In this document: piece by piece, positions 12,800 to 24,573 of the stretch | How positions within the stretch are numbered: the first letter of the stretch is position 1 | How the letters are laid out: every line of letters begins with the position of its first letter | Assembly: GCF_036711975.1 (NCBI RefSeq) | Contig: NC_091968.1 | Coordinates: 25,653,001 to 25,717,000 of the forward strand | Source of the DNA: Onthophagus taurus | Taxonomy: Eukaryota; Arthropoda; Insecta; Coleoptera; Scarabaeidae | Length of the DNA: 64,000 bases | Direction of reading: 5' to 3' | Position numbers and translations under genes: made by a program | Notes under the pieces: generated by a model | The model's database searches: none | What the model was told of the DNA's origin: nothing | The model's input: only the letters and a program-made list of their open reading frames with translations

Positions 12800-12950
12800 G
12801 TTTTCTACATGTTAGTGTTATTTCTAGTTTTACACTAGCACTATGACTAGAACTAACACAAGACCTAGAACTAGAATAGACTAAATCCGAATGTTGCTAG
12901 TTCTCGGTGTAGTGTTAGTTCTAGTGGCAGTGCTAGGTAGCCCTAGTTAA
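12800..12950. repeat. CTAGTTCTAG-family hairpin at satellite edge
   Basis: An imperfect inverted repeat (GTTAGTGTTATTTCTAGTTT to AACACAAGACCTAGAACTAG, then a second arm TGTAGTGTTAGTTCTAG). It lies directly before the 540-bp satellite sequence that starts near 12960. The same neighbour relation is seen at 47.9 and 59.3 kb. Confidence 0.75.
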
Positions 12951-14895
12951 AAAATCACTTAAAATGAGTCCAAACTCGACATCTTTTAATAATACAATAA
13001 TAATAATAAACCATTTATTGATACAAAATCAAATTAACAAAATAAGACAAAATGGCAAAATAAGAAAATGAATATCAAAAGGGACACCACAGCAAGCTGG
13101 TTTTATAGGTGCCCCTTAAAAATGAAAAAAAGAAAAAAATATATATAATTATTTATAATTCCAAAATAAAACTTAAATATTCTTTCTTATCACAAATACA
13201 ACAACTGCAAGACAAAATAATGTACGTAAAAGTAAAGTGTAAAAGTTTGCATGCAGTGACCGGAATAGCTAATAGCTACAAACAATGTTTAAAAGTTTGA
13301 ATTCGATGTTTGGAAATACAAATTAAGTTTTTATGCCTCAAATTCAGATGAACATCTCAGCTTATACTTCTAGACTACTTCTGGACCCTCTCTATTCTCT
13401 GCACATTATTCATCGTCAAACAAGGCCCATAAACAAGCTCACAATAATTAAATGGTGAAAGAATCAAAGAATCACACAGAATCAACTTGGCATCTTAATT
13501 CAATAAATGTCTATTGGGGTAAAGCATTTTTAATTACATGATCGGTGAAACGTAAATCACTGTCAACCACAAGACCCAAAATTTTTACTTTATTAACGAA
13601 TTTTAACTTTAACTTTAGTATTGATATTAATGGAGATACAATCACTTCCGGTTTGAAACGACAATTTTGACATATTTGTCATCTTCATTAAAAAACCTTT
13701 AAAATGAATCCAAACAAGACGCACTTATCTCAAAAAACAAAAAAGTTAGAACAAAAAACATTAAACCCGAAGTTAGCAACAATGAAGATAGCAATTTAAT
13801 TTTTAAATATTAATACCAACCTTAATTTTTGATTTCTTTTATTATATTTTTCATTTTGTGACAAATATTAAGACATTTTATAAAAATTAAGAATATGTCA
13901 AAATGACATTGACATTTTTGACAGTTGCTTATACTCGAGTAATAGTGGAATTAAATTTATCATGTTTGAACTCATTTTAAAGAATTTTTCACGACGGTTA
14001 CAAATATGTCAAAATTGAGGTTGACATTTTAAACCTGAAGTTAGTTATCATATAATAGACAAATGGACAACTTCATGTTGTTCTTTCATGACGTATTCTT
14101 TATTAAAAAAAACCTTTAAAATGAGTGCAAACAAGACGCAGTTATCTCAAAAAACAAAGAAGTTAGAATAAAAAACATTAAACCCGAAGTTAGCAACAAT
14201 GAAGATAGCAATTTAATTTTTAAATATTAATACCAACCTTAATTTTTGATTTCTTGATTACTAATATTAATTATTAACATATTATGCCACACATTTTGAC
14301 GGTTACAAATATGTCAAAATTGAGGTTAACATTTTAAACCTGAAGTTAGTTATTATATAATAGACAAATGGACAACTTCATGGTGTTCTTTCATTACGTA
14401 TTCTTTATTAAAAAAACCTTTAAAATGAATCCAAACAACACGCACTTATCTCAAAAAACAAAAAAGTTAGAATAAAAAACATTAAACCCGAAGTTAGCAA
14501 CAATGAAGATAGCAATTCAATTTTAAATATTAATACCAACCTTAATTTTTGATTTTTTTTATTATATTTTTGTTTTTGTAACAAATATTAAGACATTTTA
14601 TAAAAAACAGGAATATGTCAAAATGACGTTGACATTTCAAACCGGAAGTTGCTTATATCTCGAATAATATTGGAATTAAACGTATCATGTTTGGACTCAT
14701 TTTAAAGGATTTTTCACGACGATTACAAATATGTCAAAATTGACGTTGACATTCTTAACCGGAAGTTAACCATAACTTCATTAATATTGAAGATAAATAT
14801 GTCGTGTTTGTACTCATTTTAAAGGATTTTTAATGAAGATTACAAATATATCAAAATTGAGATTGCCATTTTAAACCTGAAGTTAGTTATCATAT
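12951..14895. repeat. Satellite-like repeat block of the 540-bp family, copy 1
   Basis: Repeats built of modules such as CCTTTAAAATGAGTCCAAAC, AACCCGAAGTTAGCAACAAT, ATACCAACCTTAATTTTTGA, CAAATATGTCAAAATTGACG and AACCGGAAGTTG. The module CCAACCTTAATTTTTGATTT recurs at about 13816, 14234 and 14535, so this copy has internal deletions relative to the cleaner 538-541 bp periodicity at 59.4-61.2 kb. The block carries no coding sequence. It has the same orientation as the 59-61 kb copy and is opposite to the one at 46.6-48.9 kb. Confidence 0.85.
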
Positions 14896-15002
14896 AATAC
14901 TTTTCCGTACTTTCTTTTTATTTTTAACGTATTTTTTGGGTCATTTCACATTGATTAAAAAAAAATCGTCTATTTTTAAGCCACATGATGATTTTTGATT
15001 TT
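14896..15002. repeat. Terminal module of the satellite-hairpin element
   Basis: A stretch of about 105 bp: TACTTTTCCGTACTTTC, a T-rich run, AACGTATTTTTTGGGTCATT, TCACATTGATTAAAAAAAAA and TTTTTAAGCCACATGATGAT. The same module occurs at 41.0 kb standing alone and at 61.2-61.43 kb split by an insertion. At 14.9 and 61.2 kb it immediately follows the satellite, so it is probably one end of the composite repeat. Confidence 0.7.
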
Positions 15003-15019
15003 TTCCCAAGTTTTTTAAT

Positions 15020-15405
15020 ATTTCTTTTGTTAAAAAAGAGATGCAGAATTCGTAACCTTGGACTCCACCTTGAAACTGATTTAAGATTTCGCAACCATAT
15101 TTCTTATGTTATCCAAGCGGCTTATGCTAAATTAAAGGCTTTTTTCCCCTTGTCGACACAAACTGGGCTCTCACACCAAAGCAACGTCATGCCAATCGCT
15201 GGTTTTATCTCGATTTAATTTTGTCGATGTGGTGTATGGGCCTTATTTGTTGAAGGTAGATCAGCGACTACAAAATGCTTGCCTGCGATTTATTTTTGGT
15301 ATTAGGAAGTATGATCAAATATCACACAAATTGGCCACATTGGGGTGGTTGAACATGGATAGACGTAGGCAGCTTCACTGTGCCGTTTTTTATCATAGAC
15401 CTCAT
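15020..15405 (+). mobile_element. Non-LTR retrotransposon 3' coding fragment
   Basis: Plus-strand translation, with one frame change around 15195, gives NLGLHLETDLRFRNHISYV, then AYAKLKAFFP, DVVYGPYL, LQNACLRFIFGIRKYDQISH and ATLGWLNMDRRRQLHCAVFY. This is the characteristic region after the reverse transcriptase palm in jockey/R1-like LINEs (the LG..D..L.F..HI block followed by the NACLRFIFG..K.D.I block). Upstream domains are missing, so it is a truncated, dead copy. Confidence 0.85.
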
Positions 15406-16689
15406 TAACCAACAGTGATTTAACTAATTCTCTCCACCATGTTTCAATGCAGTTTTTATAAAAAAGAAATTCTATTGGACTCTATTCTATATTTCTATAT
15501 GGTATTGGTCTACACTGGCGACATTGGATGCTTTCACTTGGATCGTGATGATGGAGTGTTCACTTTTTATTTAATTTTTTTATGTATGCAATACAGTAGT
15601 TTTTTGTTTTACCGCTTCTTTGTGTTGGCTTTTCATGTGGTATTACAGTTAATTTAGGTTAAGTTTGAGTAAAACTCGTGCGTTCTGAACTTCGCCTTTT
15701 CACCTAGATGTTTTAATTTCTGTAATGTTCTCAATGTTGTTTCTCACATTATCAAAAATAAAAATAAAATCTTGCTCGAAGATAATCAATGAATTGTATT
15801 AGAACTAACTTCACACTTATATCCTGTCAAAAATTGACAACTCAAAATTAATGACAACTATTTCATGTAATTAATTTTTTTGTGTAAATAATAATTTTTT
15901 AAAGTAACCTTTACAATGTCGCCTCGGTAAACAAAGAACTAAAACCGCCCCCGTGTTTACCCAGACATATTTCTTTATCTTTTTTATTTATTTTCTTCTC
16001 CTACCATTTTTTTGTTTTTCATCTCCTTTTTTATTTCAAGTTTCTTCAAACGTTCTCGTATTTTCCTTCTTTTATTTACATTACTTTGTTCCGTCGTTTT
16101 TTTCAACTTGCCACTTCTTAAATAAACACCTTCACTTAAAAGATTTTTACAATTTTAATATACAGAGTGTTCATATTGAACGGGCAACTTGATAAAAATA
16201 AATTTTAATGAAAGAATTTTGAATCGTGAAAGAATGCGACGAAAAAAGGGACGTTGGATTTGCTAAATGTTACTCTAAACATTCTCCGGTAATCTTCTAT
16301 ATAGTATCCGTAGTAGTATTTATAGGGCGGAAGGCGAGTCATTAGGGTTGTTGTGTTGAGGTTGGTCGTCGAGTTTTACTTTTAGGAGTTGATTTTGAGA
16401 CTCGTAACGCAGTTGGCGTCTTTCGCGTTAATTATAACTTCAAAATTCTCGTTCTCTCTCTTTCTTCTTTTCTCTTTCTTTCGTAATAAACCTTCGATTA
16501 ATGGTGTGTTGTTTCTAAAACGATCCCGTTTCCGGTTTTAAATACTTTTCAGAAATACTATTTAATTTAAGTATTTATACAATCAAATTTCTTCGATTCA
16601 ATTAAAATAAAAGTATTTGTTTTATTTTATTACGCCAATACTCGTAACTACACCCCTATTATTATTGTTAGTTACAATTGTAAGGGGAG
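15406..16689. other. Non-coding region with a possible plus-strand TATA site
   Basis: Mostly AT-rich with a long pyrimidine tract (15960-16090 on the plus strand). At 16316-16360 the plus strand shows TATTTATA followed about 27 bp later by TCATTAG, a TATA/initiator-like pair within a locally GC-richer stretch (16230-16440). No coding exon with a matching start was recognised downstream, so promoter activity is only a possibility. Confidence 0.3.
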
Positions 16690-17815
16690 GATTTATTTTT
16701 ATGAGGCGGATTTATTCGGTCAGTTTACATTAGATTAACTTAATTCTTACGATTTTCAATGTTTTTCTTTTTAATATTAATAATTAAATGTAATAATTTA
16801 AAAAATTATTTAAGAAAAAATTAGGTTGGTACTAAATATTTTGACATTAATCAAATTGACGTATAAAAAACGTAAAAAGTGAGGTTAAAATAATTTTTAA
16901 TTTAAAGGTTTTTATTTTTTAATTTATCGACTCGAATTTATTCAGTGAGTTTACATTGGATTAACCAAATTCTTACGATTTTCAATGTTTTTTTAAATAT
17001 TAATAAAATTAAACAATTAAAAAAAAATTAGGTTGGTACTAAACGTATTAATTTATAATTGACAAATTTCACATTAATCAAATTGACGTTTAAGAAACGT
17101 AAAAAGTGAGGTTGAAATAATTCCAGGTTTAAGATTTCTCATAATTTAAAAGTTTTTATTTTTTAATTTATCGTTTAATTTGTCGAGTCGGATTTATTCG
17201 GTGAGTTTACGTTGGATTAACTCAATTCTTACGATTTTCAATGTTTTGACTGATAATTGACGTTTAAAAAACGTAAAAAGTGAGGTTAAAATAATTCATA
17301 ATTTAAAGGTTTTTATTTTTTAATTTATTGTATCGAATCGAATTTATTCAATGAGTTTACATTAGATTAACCAAATTCTTACGATTTTCAATATTTTTTT
17401 AAATATTAATAAAATTAAACAATTAAAAAAAAATTAGGTTGGTACTAAATGTATTAATTTATAATTGACAAATTTCACATTAATCAAATTGACGTTTAAA
17501 AAACGTAAAAAGTGAGGTTAAAATAATTCATAATTTAAAGGTTTTTTTTTAATTTGTCGTTTAATGTATCGAGTCGAATTTATTTACATTGGATTATCTA
17601 AATTCTTACGATTTTCAATATTTTTTTTAAATATTAATAATTTTACTAAAAAAAATTAGGTTGGTACTAAATATATTGACATGAATCAAATTGACGTTTA
17701 AAAAACGTAAAAAGTGAGGTTAAAATAATTGGTGATTTAAGATTTCTCATAATTTAAAGGTATTTATTTTTTAATTTATCGTTTTTACTTTATCGTTAGG
17801 TTTGAAAGTAAATTT
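16690..17815. repeat. Tandem repeat, about 230-bp irregular unit, five copies
   Basis: Five imperfect direct copies marked by ATTCTTACGATTTTCAATGT near 16744, 16971, 17227, 17379 and 17601. Each unit also holds AAATTAGGTTGGTACTAAA and AAACGTAAAAAGTGAGGTTA. Spacing varies between about 150 and 255 bp because of internal deletions. No coding content. Confidence 0.88.
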
Positions 17816-18900
17816 TTTTATTACAATATTTATTTTATTTATATCGGTGACACAATCGGAAAAGGCATAAATTTAAAAACCTAATAGGTTTTTTAAAACG
17901 CCAATATAAACAGCTCGGATTTGTTAATTACCCGAACGTATTTTACTTCCTTTCTCTTTCCATCATAACCTCACTTTTAATTCTTTCTTTTTCTCGCTTA
18001 ATTCTTTTTATTTTAAAACTTTTGTATTTATGTCGAAGAGTTTCGTCTGGAATCTCGCGACGTTATTGTCGTAGACCAAACAACAACACACTCGGTCTTA
18101 TTTCGTAAACGGTCATAAATCAATTTTTATATTAACCAAAAAGAAGAAGTAAATAACAAGAATACATAGTAAGTAACGGAGATTTCTTGTTGAAACCGTT
18201 AAAAACTGATGAATAAGATAAGATGATTCACACGTGTTTGTATTAGAGATTTAGTTTGAGAGTATTGATGGTTTTAACAGACCCGTATCTTTTCCTGTCT
18301 CGAGGAAGTAACCAAGGTGGTCTTTTTTGTACGCTAGTTCTCCCCTTTGCGAAATTTAATACTTTTATAACCCACGAAAACTTTTTCTTTCACTTTATCT
18401 TTTATAATCGATGTTGTCAAAACATAATTTGTTTATTAACTTTTTTTTTTAACTTATTTTAGGTGAGAAAGGAAAGTGATAAATCGTTTGGTAAATGTTT
18501 ATGGAGGAAAGTGTTTCGAAAAAGATTTGAAGCAAACGGAACCTGGTATTAAGCGTTAATCCCACTTTCGACCCCGTATTTTCTTTTCCTAATCCCCTCG
18601 GATAGCTCCCGGATACTCTGTATACTCGAAGCTCTTCACGAATTAAGGGTACGTTTAAAATTACCACCCTCTCAAAATTACAACAAAAAAAAATTTCTTT
18701 TCCATAACTCACCCAAAACACTAACATTTAATCATCTCACTAAAAACTTTCTTCTTTCACCGAAATCATCCCGTTTTAAACCCGAAACAACACAAAAACA
18801 CATCTCTTAACTTTCAATAATTCAAAATGATACACTTTCATTAATAAAAATTTATACAAATTAAAGTTGTCTTTGAGACGTTCAAACATCAACTACTCAC
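17816..18900. other. Non-coding, moderately unique sequence
   Basis: No gene recognised. About 18010-18110 and 18540-18640 are GC-richer and non-repetitive and could be regulatory. A CACGTG box lies at about 18231. Short open frames on both strands show no family resemblance. Confidence 0.35.
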
Positions 18901-19263
18901 CTCTTTCGATGACGTCCAAACGCTTTCGTGCTTTTGGGGGGAAGACGACGGAGAAAAAGGGGGCGTTGAAGAAGACGACGATGTCGGGCGACGAAGGACG
19001 ATAAAAAAAAACGTTGAAAAAGAAAACGACGAAGGAAAATAAATTGATATAATAAAACGATAAGAAAAGAGATAATAACACTTATAGCGCGCGATATTGA
19101 TGATTGTTGAATGGATTTGTTGGATTGTCGGAGAACGAGAACGTTTCCGACGGTTGTGATGGTGCGATGACGACGGCGACGACGCCGCGTCTCTTGGCGT
19201 CGATGTTCTGCGCCCCCCGGGGGCGGATCCTAACCCAACCCAACCCTCTATTTGCATTTTATA
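18901..19263 (-). promoter_or_regulatory. Candidate distal promoter and 5' UTR exon of sim
   Basis: On the minus strand a perfect TATAAAA sits at 19263-19257, followed by a GC-rich stretch (about 19230-18900) that ends in a strong donor, AAGAG|GTGAGT, at 18901/18900. The next coding gene in this direction is sim, whose own coding exon 1 has an in-frame stop just upstream of the ATG. A non-coding first exon here would therefore fit. A 122-codon open frame overlaps it but is low-complexity (Ser, Pro, Phe runs). Inference from signals only; a transcript start map would decide. Confidence 0.4.
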
Positions 19264-19319
19264 GCCATCACCCCCTTTATTTGTTTAAAGAGAATATTAT
19301 CGAATTGAATTGATATAAA

Positions 19320-19779
19320 AATGATTAAATTTTATTATTTGTTTTTAGACAAGCTGAAGATTTGAAAATAATTTATATCAGGAGTACGCATTGTATTGAA
19401 AATACAAAAAAAATAACAAACTGTGATATCAAGACAATTCGCTCTCGGTTAACCGAAATGAAAGAGAGATCTCTTCGTGAAATAACGGAAGTTGACAATT
19501 CCACAGACGATATGACTTTGTAAAGATTCTTAATGTATCTGGAAATTAGAAAATAGCACTGTCTTAATGAGAAAACGATGATTTATTGAGGATATTTTTG
19601 AGATATAATGAGGGCATAATTTATTTTATTGCTGATGTCCAAAAAATAAATTACAAAGCTTTAATCTTGATTACGAGTTCCATTTTCACTTGGTCACAAC
19701 CCAAGTGCTTCTTTGATGAAAAATATTTATGCCATAAATAATCAAATTAAAAATCCAAGCCTTAAGATGTTGTAATCAA
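19320..19779. other. No gene or repeat recognised
   Basis: AT-rich sequence without a supported feature on either strand. Confidence 0.4.
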
Positions 19780-20015
19780 CTGCTTCCATCCATCTAATCG
19801 CTACAGTCCAATTCGGACCTTGTCTATTTTCCTCCTCCAGACCAGTCTGTTCCTCGCTATCACTTTTCAATTATGCACCTATAGTATGGTTCGTGCATCT
19901 ATTTCCAATTTATCCCGCCAGCGATTACCTGGTTTTCTTATCTGCCTTCAAGTTCCTTCAGATCCACTCTTTTGAACCTCCATTCTTTCTATATGGCCCG
20001 CCCATTTGAGCCTTT
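19780..20015 (-). mobile_element. RTE-like LINE, 3' end of reverse transcriptase ORF
   Basis: Minus-strand translation gives LKWAGHIERMEVQKSGSEGT, then RKPGNRWRDKLEIDART and RNRLVWRRKIDKVR. This is the well-known C-terminal signature of RTE-type LINE polymerases (WxGHxxRM, then GRPxxRW, then DRxxWR). It is degenerate, with several frame breaks. Together with the piece at 21443-21740 it probably represents one old element split by the hAT-like insertion. Confidence 0.8.
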
Positions 20016-20063
20016 GCAATTTTATATATGTTGAAACGCTTCCTTGAAGAGTTCATAATGTAC

Positions 20064-20400
20064 AGGGTGTCCCAATTTCGTTGTCCGCATAGGCTATCTC
20101 CGAAACTGAAGCTAATACATTAATAGCAAGGTCTATAGAACATAAGGTTACCCAATTCCCTATGCCTCTGTAGTATCGATTATTACCCCGGAGAATGACG
20201 TCACTGGTTCGATACAGTCAGAGTAGAGTTGAGTAAAAGATAGCCTATACTGTGGTACAGTCTATATAAAATATTTAAACTTGGCATCGTGTTGTGTTGT
20301 TCATCGAACCAGCTACGTCACTGACCCAACTTGCCCCTCAGAGGAGGAGAATCGGCATTAGGTAACCTTATGTTCTATAGACCTTGCATTAATACAATAA
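20064..20400. mobile_element. MITE with about 35-bp inverted arms
   Basis: The left side starts with TACAGGGTGTCCCAATTTCG. The arm AGCAAGGTCTATAGAACATA then AGGTTACC (about 20116-20143) is mirrored by GGTAACCTTATGTTCTATAG then ACCTTGC (about 20361-20388). No coding sequence lies between. It is non-autonomous and resembles the CAGGGTG-ended elements at 26.3, 52.0 and 63.7 kb. Confidence 0.75.
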
Positions 20401-20544
20401 TTAGAGTGGACATCTTGGAGACTTGCATGACCGAGGGAGGGGAGGGGGGTTTATAACATACTAGGTTATAACTTATAACATTAATCGCCTAGGATCTTCA
20501 GAAAATGTTTCTATGACTTCTAACTCTATCTCATTCTTTTTTTT

Positions 20545-21440
20545 CTGACACAAGATTTTTATGCACACTCATTAAACATAGTCGATTTAAACGGTTTTCC
20601 TCCATTGTAGATCTTAACCATGTTTTGACACGTCTTAATGTGCTAAATGATCTTTCTATTGTACTTGTGGAACAAGGCTGCGTTATTGACATTATTAAAG
20701 CATTTTTATAAGAATATATTAGCTTCTTTAATCACTTCAACCATTTCCAGATCTTTTAAGATCTGTCTATCAAGGTTTTTCTCAGCCCAGACATGATACC
20801 ACAATTCAGTTTCAGACTGAAGCTCTTTCAGGTCGTACTATTCATCAATAGATTTTGCTCCCTGTTTAAAATCTTCAAATTTAGCATAAGATAAGGATGT
20901 AGGGATAATATAGAAAAGGTCGGTACGTTTTCTACAGAAAATCTGTTTTGCATTGCTGACGTTAAAGAGTCCAGGTATGGAATAAGTATCGTACCTTTCC
21001 AATACTCAGCAGGTGAATCTGCAGGAGTGTTTGAACGATGCTGCTGGTGCTTTACTATTCTGGATGGATGAAGTTCTATTTGTATTTTCTCCGCAATCCT
21101 TGGTAGAAGCAAAGAGATCTTTCATCATGGCATCCGTAGTTTGACGATCAACAATTTTCTTAATGTGGTTCGTACATTGGAGGAGATCCCTTTGACTGCA
21201 AAACATTTGCAACAGGTTCCAGTAAAGCAGAGTACTTAGATATAATGCAGGTGGAGGTATTAAATAGGCTGTCTTTCTTGTAGCAGTGTTTCCTTCCTCT
21301 GCGAGTCTCTCTAGACCATGTACGATTCCTAAGAAGTTTTGCATGAAGATAGAAATACTTCGGTATTTTTGAGACCATCTTGTTTCGCACAGAGCTAGTG
21401 TATTTGCAGCGCAATACTGCATCCTCTGGCTACTCCCATG
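20545..21440 (-). pseudogene. Degenerate hAT-like transposase
   Basis: Minus-strand pieces in more than one frame. At about 21430-21040 one frame gives YCAANTLALCETRWSQKYRS, then NFLGIVHGLERLAEEGNTAT, and an overlapping frame gives KYSALLEPVANVLQSKG, matching the catalytic-domain blocks of hAT-like DUF4371/dimerisation transposases. At about 20690-20545 the C-terminal dimerisation motif is clear: CSTSTIERSFSTLRRVKTWL then EENRLNRLCLMSVHK. At least two frameshifts separate these blocks, so the gene is dead. Terminal repeats were not resolved. Confidence 0.85.
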
Positions 21441-21442
21441 CA

Positions 21443-21740
21443 TACAATACTCGTTTTCGACTCATTTGGCATGCACTCTGATGTTCACACTTTCTCTTTG
21501 AGGTCAGTCAACGCTTTGGTGAGGTCATGGCCTCCATTCTTCAGTAGTTTCGCTGGTATATTACCATCTCTAGGTGATAAGGAGGTTCTGCAAACTCCTC
21601 CCCCTCCGCCGGCTGTTATCCCTGTACTTTCGTGCTCCGCTGTATCATGGGTGTCGTTCAGCAGTTCTTCAAAGTATTCATTCCATCTTTTATCGATTTG
21701 GTGGGTATCTCCAATTGTCTGCTCTTCTTAAGTAAGTCTT
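21443..21740 (-). mobile_element. RTE-like LINE, internal polymerase fragment
   Basis: The minus strand reads RWNEYFEELLND, then a variable part, then GNIPAKLLKNGGHDLTKALT and TSECMPNESKTSIV. These match the linker and first polymerase blocks of RTE LINEs (RWxEYFxxLLN, then IPAELLKxGG, then W.EG.MP..W..). It ends exactly where the hAT-like sequence begins. Confidence 0.82.
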
Positions 21741-21799
21741 TTTTGAAAATATTGTCCTCCCTATATGCTTTCCTTAGGTTATTGTTTTGGAATTTTTAT

Positions 21800-22480
21800 T
21801 CCTGAGTATTGAGCACTCTTTTGTTGTTCTTCTGACTTTCTCGTATTTGGCTCTCTGTGCTCTGGTCGGTCTTGCCGTATATAACCAAGATTAATAACAG
21901 GAAATTTACAAGAGGCATTGTTATTTTGCTCCATTCTTCAGTAATTACGTCCTTCAGCATTGTTTTTGAAGTTATGCCGATTCTTAAACTCCCATAAATC
22001 CCATATGTGTTCAATGGGATTGAGAGCTGGTAATTGTGGGGGTGTATGCAATTGTTAATTATTAATTAACTATTTCTGCAGTGTACTTGGGATCGTTGTC
22101 TTGTTGGAACAAGAATCCATTCTCTATGCCTAATTTATTAACGGTCTGATTCGATAAAAACAATCAACACCATTACACCTCCGCCGCTGTTTTTTCTGTT
22201 GGAGCGAGATTCTATCTGTCGAGAGCAGTTTCTTGCTTCTACCATACTAGATTGTAATTCCATACTTGCACACAGTATCACTGCAAATGTGAATGCGATT
22301 TTGGAAGCCGTAAGATTTAGATTTTGCCGCACTTCTTTAATAATGTGGCGTTTTTCTCTCTCAATCAGCTTAGACGGGCGTCTTAAATACGGCCTCGAAG
22401 CAGTGGATTTATAATTTTTAATAACTCCTTGGACTGCAGAATGAGTCCTACCTACTACTTCAGCAATTTCGCGAAAACAT
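21800..22480 (-). pseudogene. Degenerate Tc1/mariner transposase
   Basis: The minus strand contains, in order: VGRTHSAVQGVIKNYK (helix-turn-helix, about 22465-22415); YLRRPSKLIERE and RQNLNLTASKI; GGGVMVLIVF (about 22190-22150); then NGFLFQQDNDPKYTAEI (about 22120-22070), holding the second catalytic Asp, and LPALNPIEHIWDLWEF (about 22030-21985). The last two are hallmark Tc1 blocks. Frameshifts between them show the gene is dead. Confidence 0.88.
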
Positions 22481-23265
22481 AAACGCAGATATTATGAAAT
22501 CAATGATTTTGCATTTAAGATACAACAAATCTATCAGGAGCGAGATCTCATTGCAACCTCAACTTCACAAAAGCAAGAAGAGACAACACTAAATTTAAAC
22601 TTGTCATAATGAAATGATGTGAAAATGAAATGAAATGAAAAACAACTTTAATAATTGCAAGAAATCTTAATACTTTTTTATTAATTTCAATTATTTATTG
22701 TTATAGGTTAGCACAAAATCTTAGAACACAAACAAGTTGCACACTATCAACTTAGACCAGCGTTCCAATAACTTTGAAACTGCATTGGAGTCACAATGTA
22801 TCTAGTAAACATACATACAAGACTCAAAAGAAGGAGAATACAAGATGAGTGGAGTTGTCGCATTGAAGTTACAATTTATCTGAACGGAAATAACAAATTT
22901 GTACTTGTAAGAATTACAATTTTCAAGAATTTCACGTTATAATAACTTTAAATATCTTTTTAGATGTCTGGTGGAGCAGATAACATTGAAAAACGTTGAT
23001 TTAGAAGAAATTCCTTGACGTCAACATATTCCTTATCTGCTTGGATTAGATGGTTTGAATGGTTCTAGCTCATAAAGACCCCAAAAAAGCAAAATAAATG
23101 TTGATGAGAACAAAAAGTCGATTTGTGTGTGCTAAAATGACTTACCATTGAACTTCAAATCCTCAAGAACACACTGCGACTCAAAAATTAAGTTAGTTTA
23201 ACTTAGCGTGTCTTATTCCAAGAAAGCTGATAAGAGTCCAATCCTATGTTTGGCCATCTCAAATG
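22481..23265. other. No gene recognised
   Basis: AT-rich, with short open frames only. It probably consists of older transposon debris, but nothing can be named. Confidence 0.35.
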
Positions 23266-23269
23266 ATAT

Positions 23270-23470
23270 ACCAACTGCTCTGACCCCACAAAGGTTTTAG
23301 ATCTGCCGCTTCATTGCCAGCAATCCCAGAATGACGTGGGACCCAGATTAAAGAGACTCTGTTATGTTTTACAGTCATTAACCAAGCCGACACCGTTTTC
23401 ACGGCCTGCAAAGCCTGATTATCTCAAGAAGGATTCTACCAAAGCTGTAAGCTTGCTTAATCCGAAGTGT
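23270..23470 (-). mobile_element. LINE RNase H fragment
   Basis: The minus strand gives AVKTVSAWLMTVKHNRVSLI followed by WVPRHSGIAGNEAADLKPLW. The WVPxHSGIxGNExAD motif is the diagnostic end of the RNase H domain in I- and R1-clade LINEs. The fragment is short and truncated on both sides. Confidence 0.85.
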
Positions 23471-24065
23471 ATAGAAATATACCATGACCCCAAAATATGG
23501 CTTAGAAGAGAAGTTAACTCTAACCTTAAGATAACCTCTACCACAACTAAGAGGTGAGTACTAAATTTTAATTTATAATCTTTTAAAAAACAAATTTTCA
23601 CGACTATTTCTTTTTTGTTTCGATAAAAGCCGAAACAAGTCGTCAACCAACAAAAGCACAAATAGGTTAATATTATTCCCGCTAAACGTGAACGTAAACG
23701 TGACGGTGACAAAGAAGTCCCCCTCTTTTCATGTAAAACAAAACCTTTTGTGCCGTTTCCCCACCCTTTATTTCAACTTGTATTTCTCGCTCTCTAATAT
23801 GTTTAAAAAAGTCTTTGAAAACTGATAGGAACTGTGCCATGATGTCGATCGGTTCTTTTGTTCATTAACTCTCCATCGATTAAAAAGGAAATAAAAAAAA
23901 TAACCGATTTATACGAGCCACTTCTGAGAAGTTAAGTTTGAAGAACCAAGACGCGGTTTTCAAAATAAAAAGAATAAAACCAATCTTAAGAAATCTTAAA
24001 CGAACAGGACTACAAAAAAAATCGTTTATCTTTTTGTTTTATTTTTGTTTTGACGATACTCTCAC

Positions 24066-24218
24066 CTGGTTACATGTTTGGCGCTTTTGTAGTAATAATG
24101 TTCGATCGACCTTCTCTTGGGTCTTTGCAACCATTGGTTGCCCGTTGGGGCCATCTTCAATTAGTTCTATTCAGTGTATTGGTCGGAAATGTTAAGCGGG
24201 GAGACCAATCGCTTTATA
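24066..24218 (-). promoter_or_regulatory. Candidate TATA promoter with first exon
   Basis: On the minus strand TATAAAG at 24218-24212 is preceded by GGCGGAG, and a strong splice donor ACCAG|GTGAG lies at 24066/24065, leaving a first exon of about 120 bp. An ATG at 24154 is open for 29 codons to the donor. Its phase does not fit sim exon 2, and exon 1 has an upstream stop, so any link to sim would be non-coding. ACGTG sites lie downstream at 23686-23690 and 23698-23702. It could be a second sim promoter or start an unrecognised transcript. Confidence 0.35.
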
Positions 24219-24573
24219 CTCCGCCTATTTCAGATTGCAGCTAACCCTCCTTCACAAACTCTTTAAAACATTTCAACACTAACTAAAACACCATCTTAAT
24301 CCAAATTAAATCATTATCTTTTAAATAAAACGAATTAACTCAAATTTTATTAACATTATTAAAATAATCTAAGTTAGCCTTTTGTATAGGCAACCCCACA
24401 TACACGTAAGATTTCTACTTTACCAACTTCACATCGATTTCTATTTTATCATTGACATATAAATTGTCAAATGTCAAAATTAAAAATTGGACGTTGCCCG
24501 TTACGAAAATATAGAGAGAAAGTTTAAATTTTTGCTATTTTTATAAGTGAAAGCCTATTAATAAGTTTAAAAA

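Noticed and set aside
13109..13300. Open frames within the satellite blocks (also around 47608-47949, 48434-48622 and 59427-59651)
   Set aside because: They arise from repeat sequence, differ between copies and match no protein.
18889..19257. 122-codon minus-strand open frame
   Set aside because: Low-complexity Ser, Pro and Phe runs with no family resemblance; better explained as a GC-rich non-coding first exon.
24066..24154. Possible alternative coding first exon for Sim from the ATG at 24154
   Set aside because: It leaves two bases at the donor while sim exon 2 needs one, and splicing to exon 1 meets an in-frame stop.
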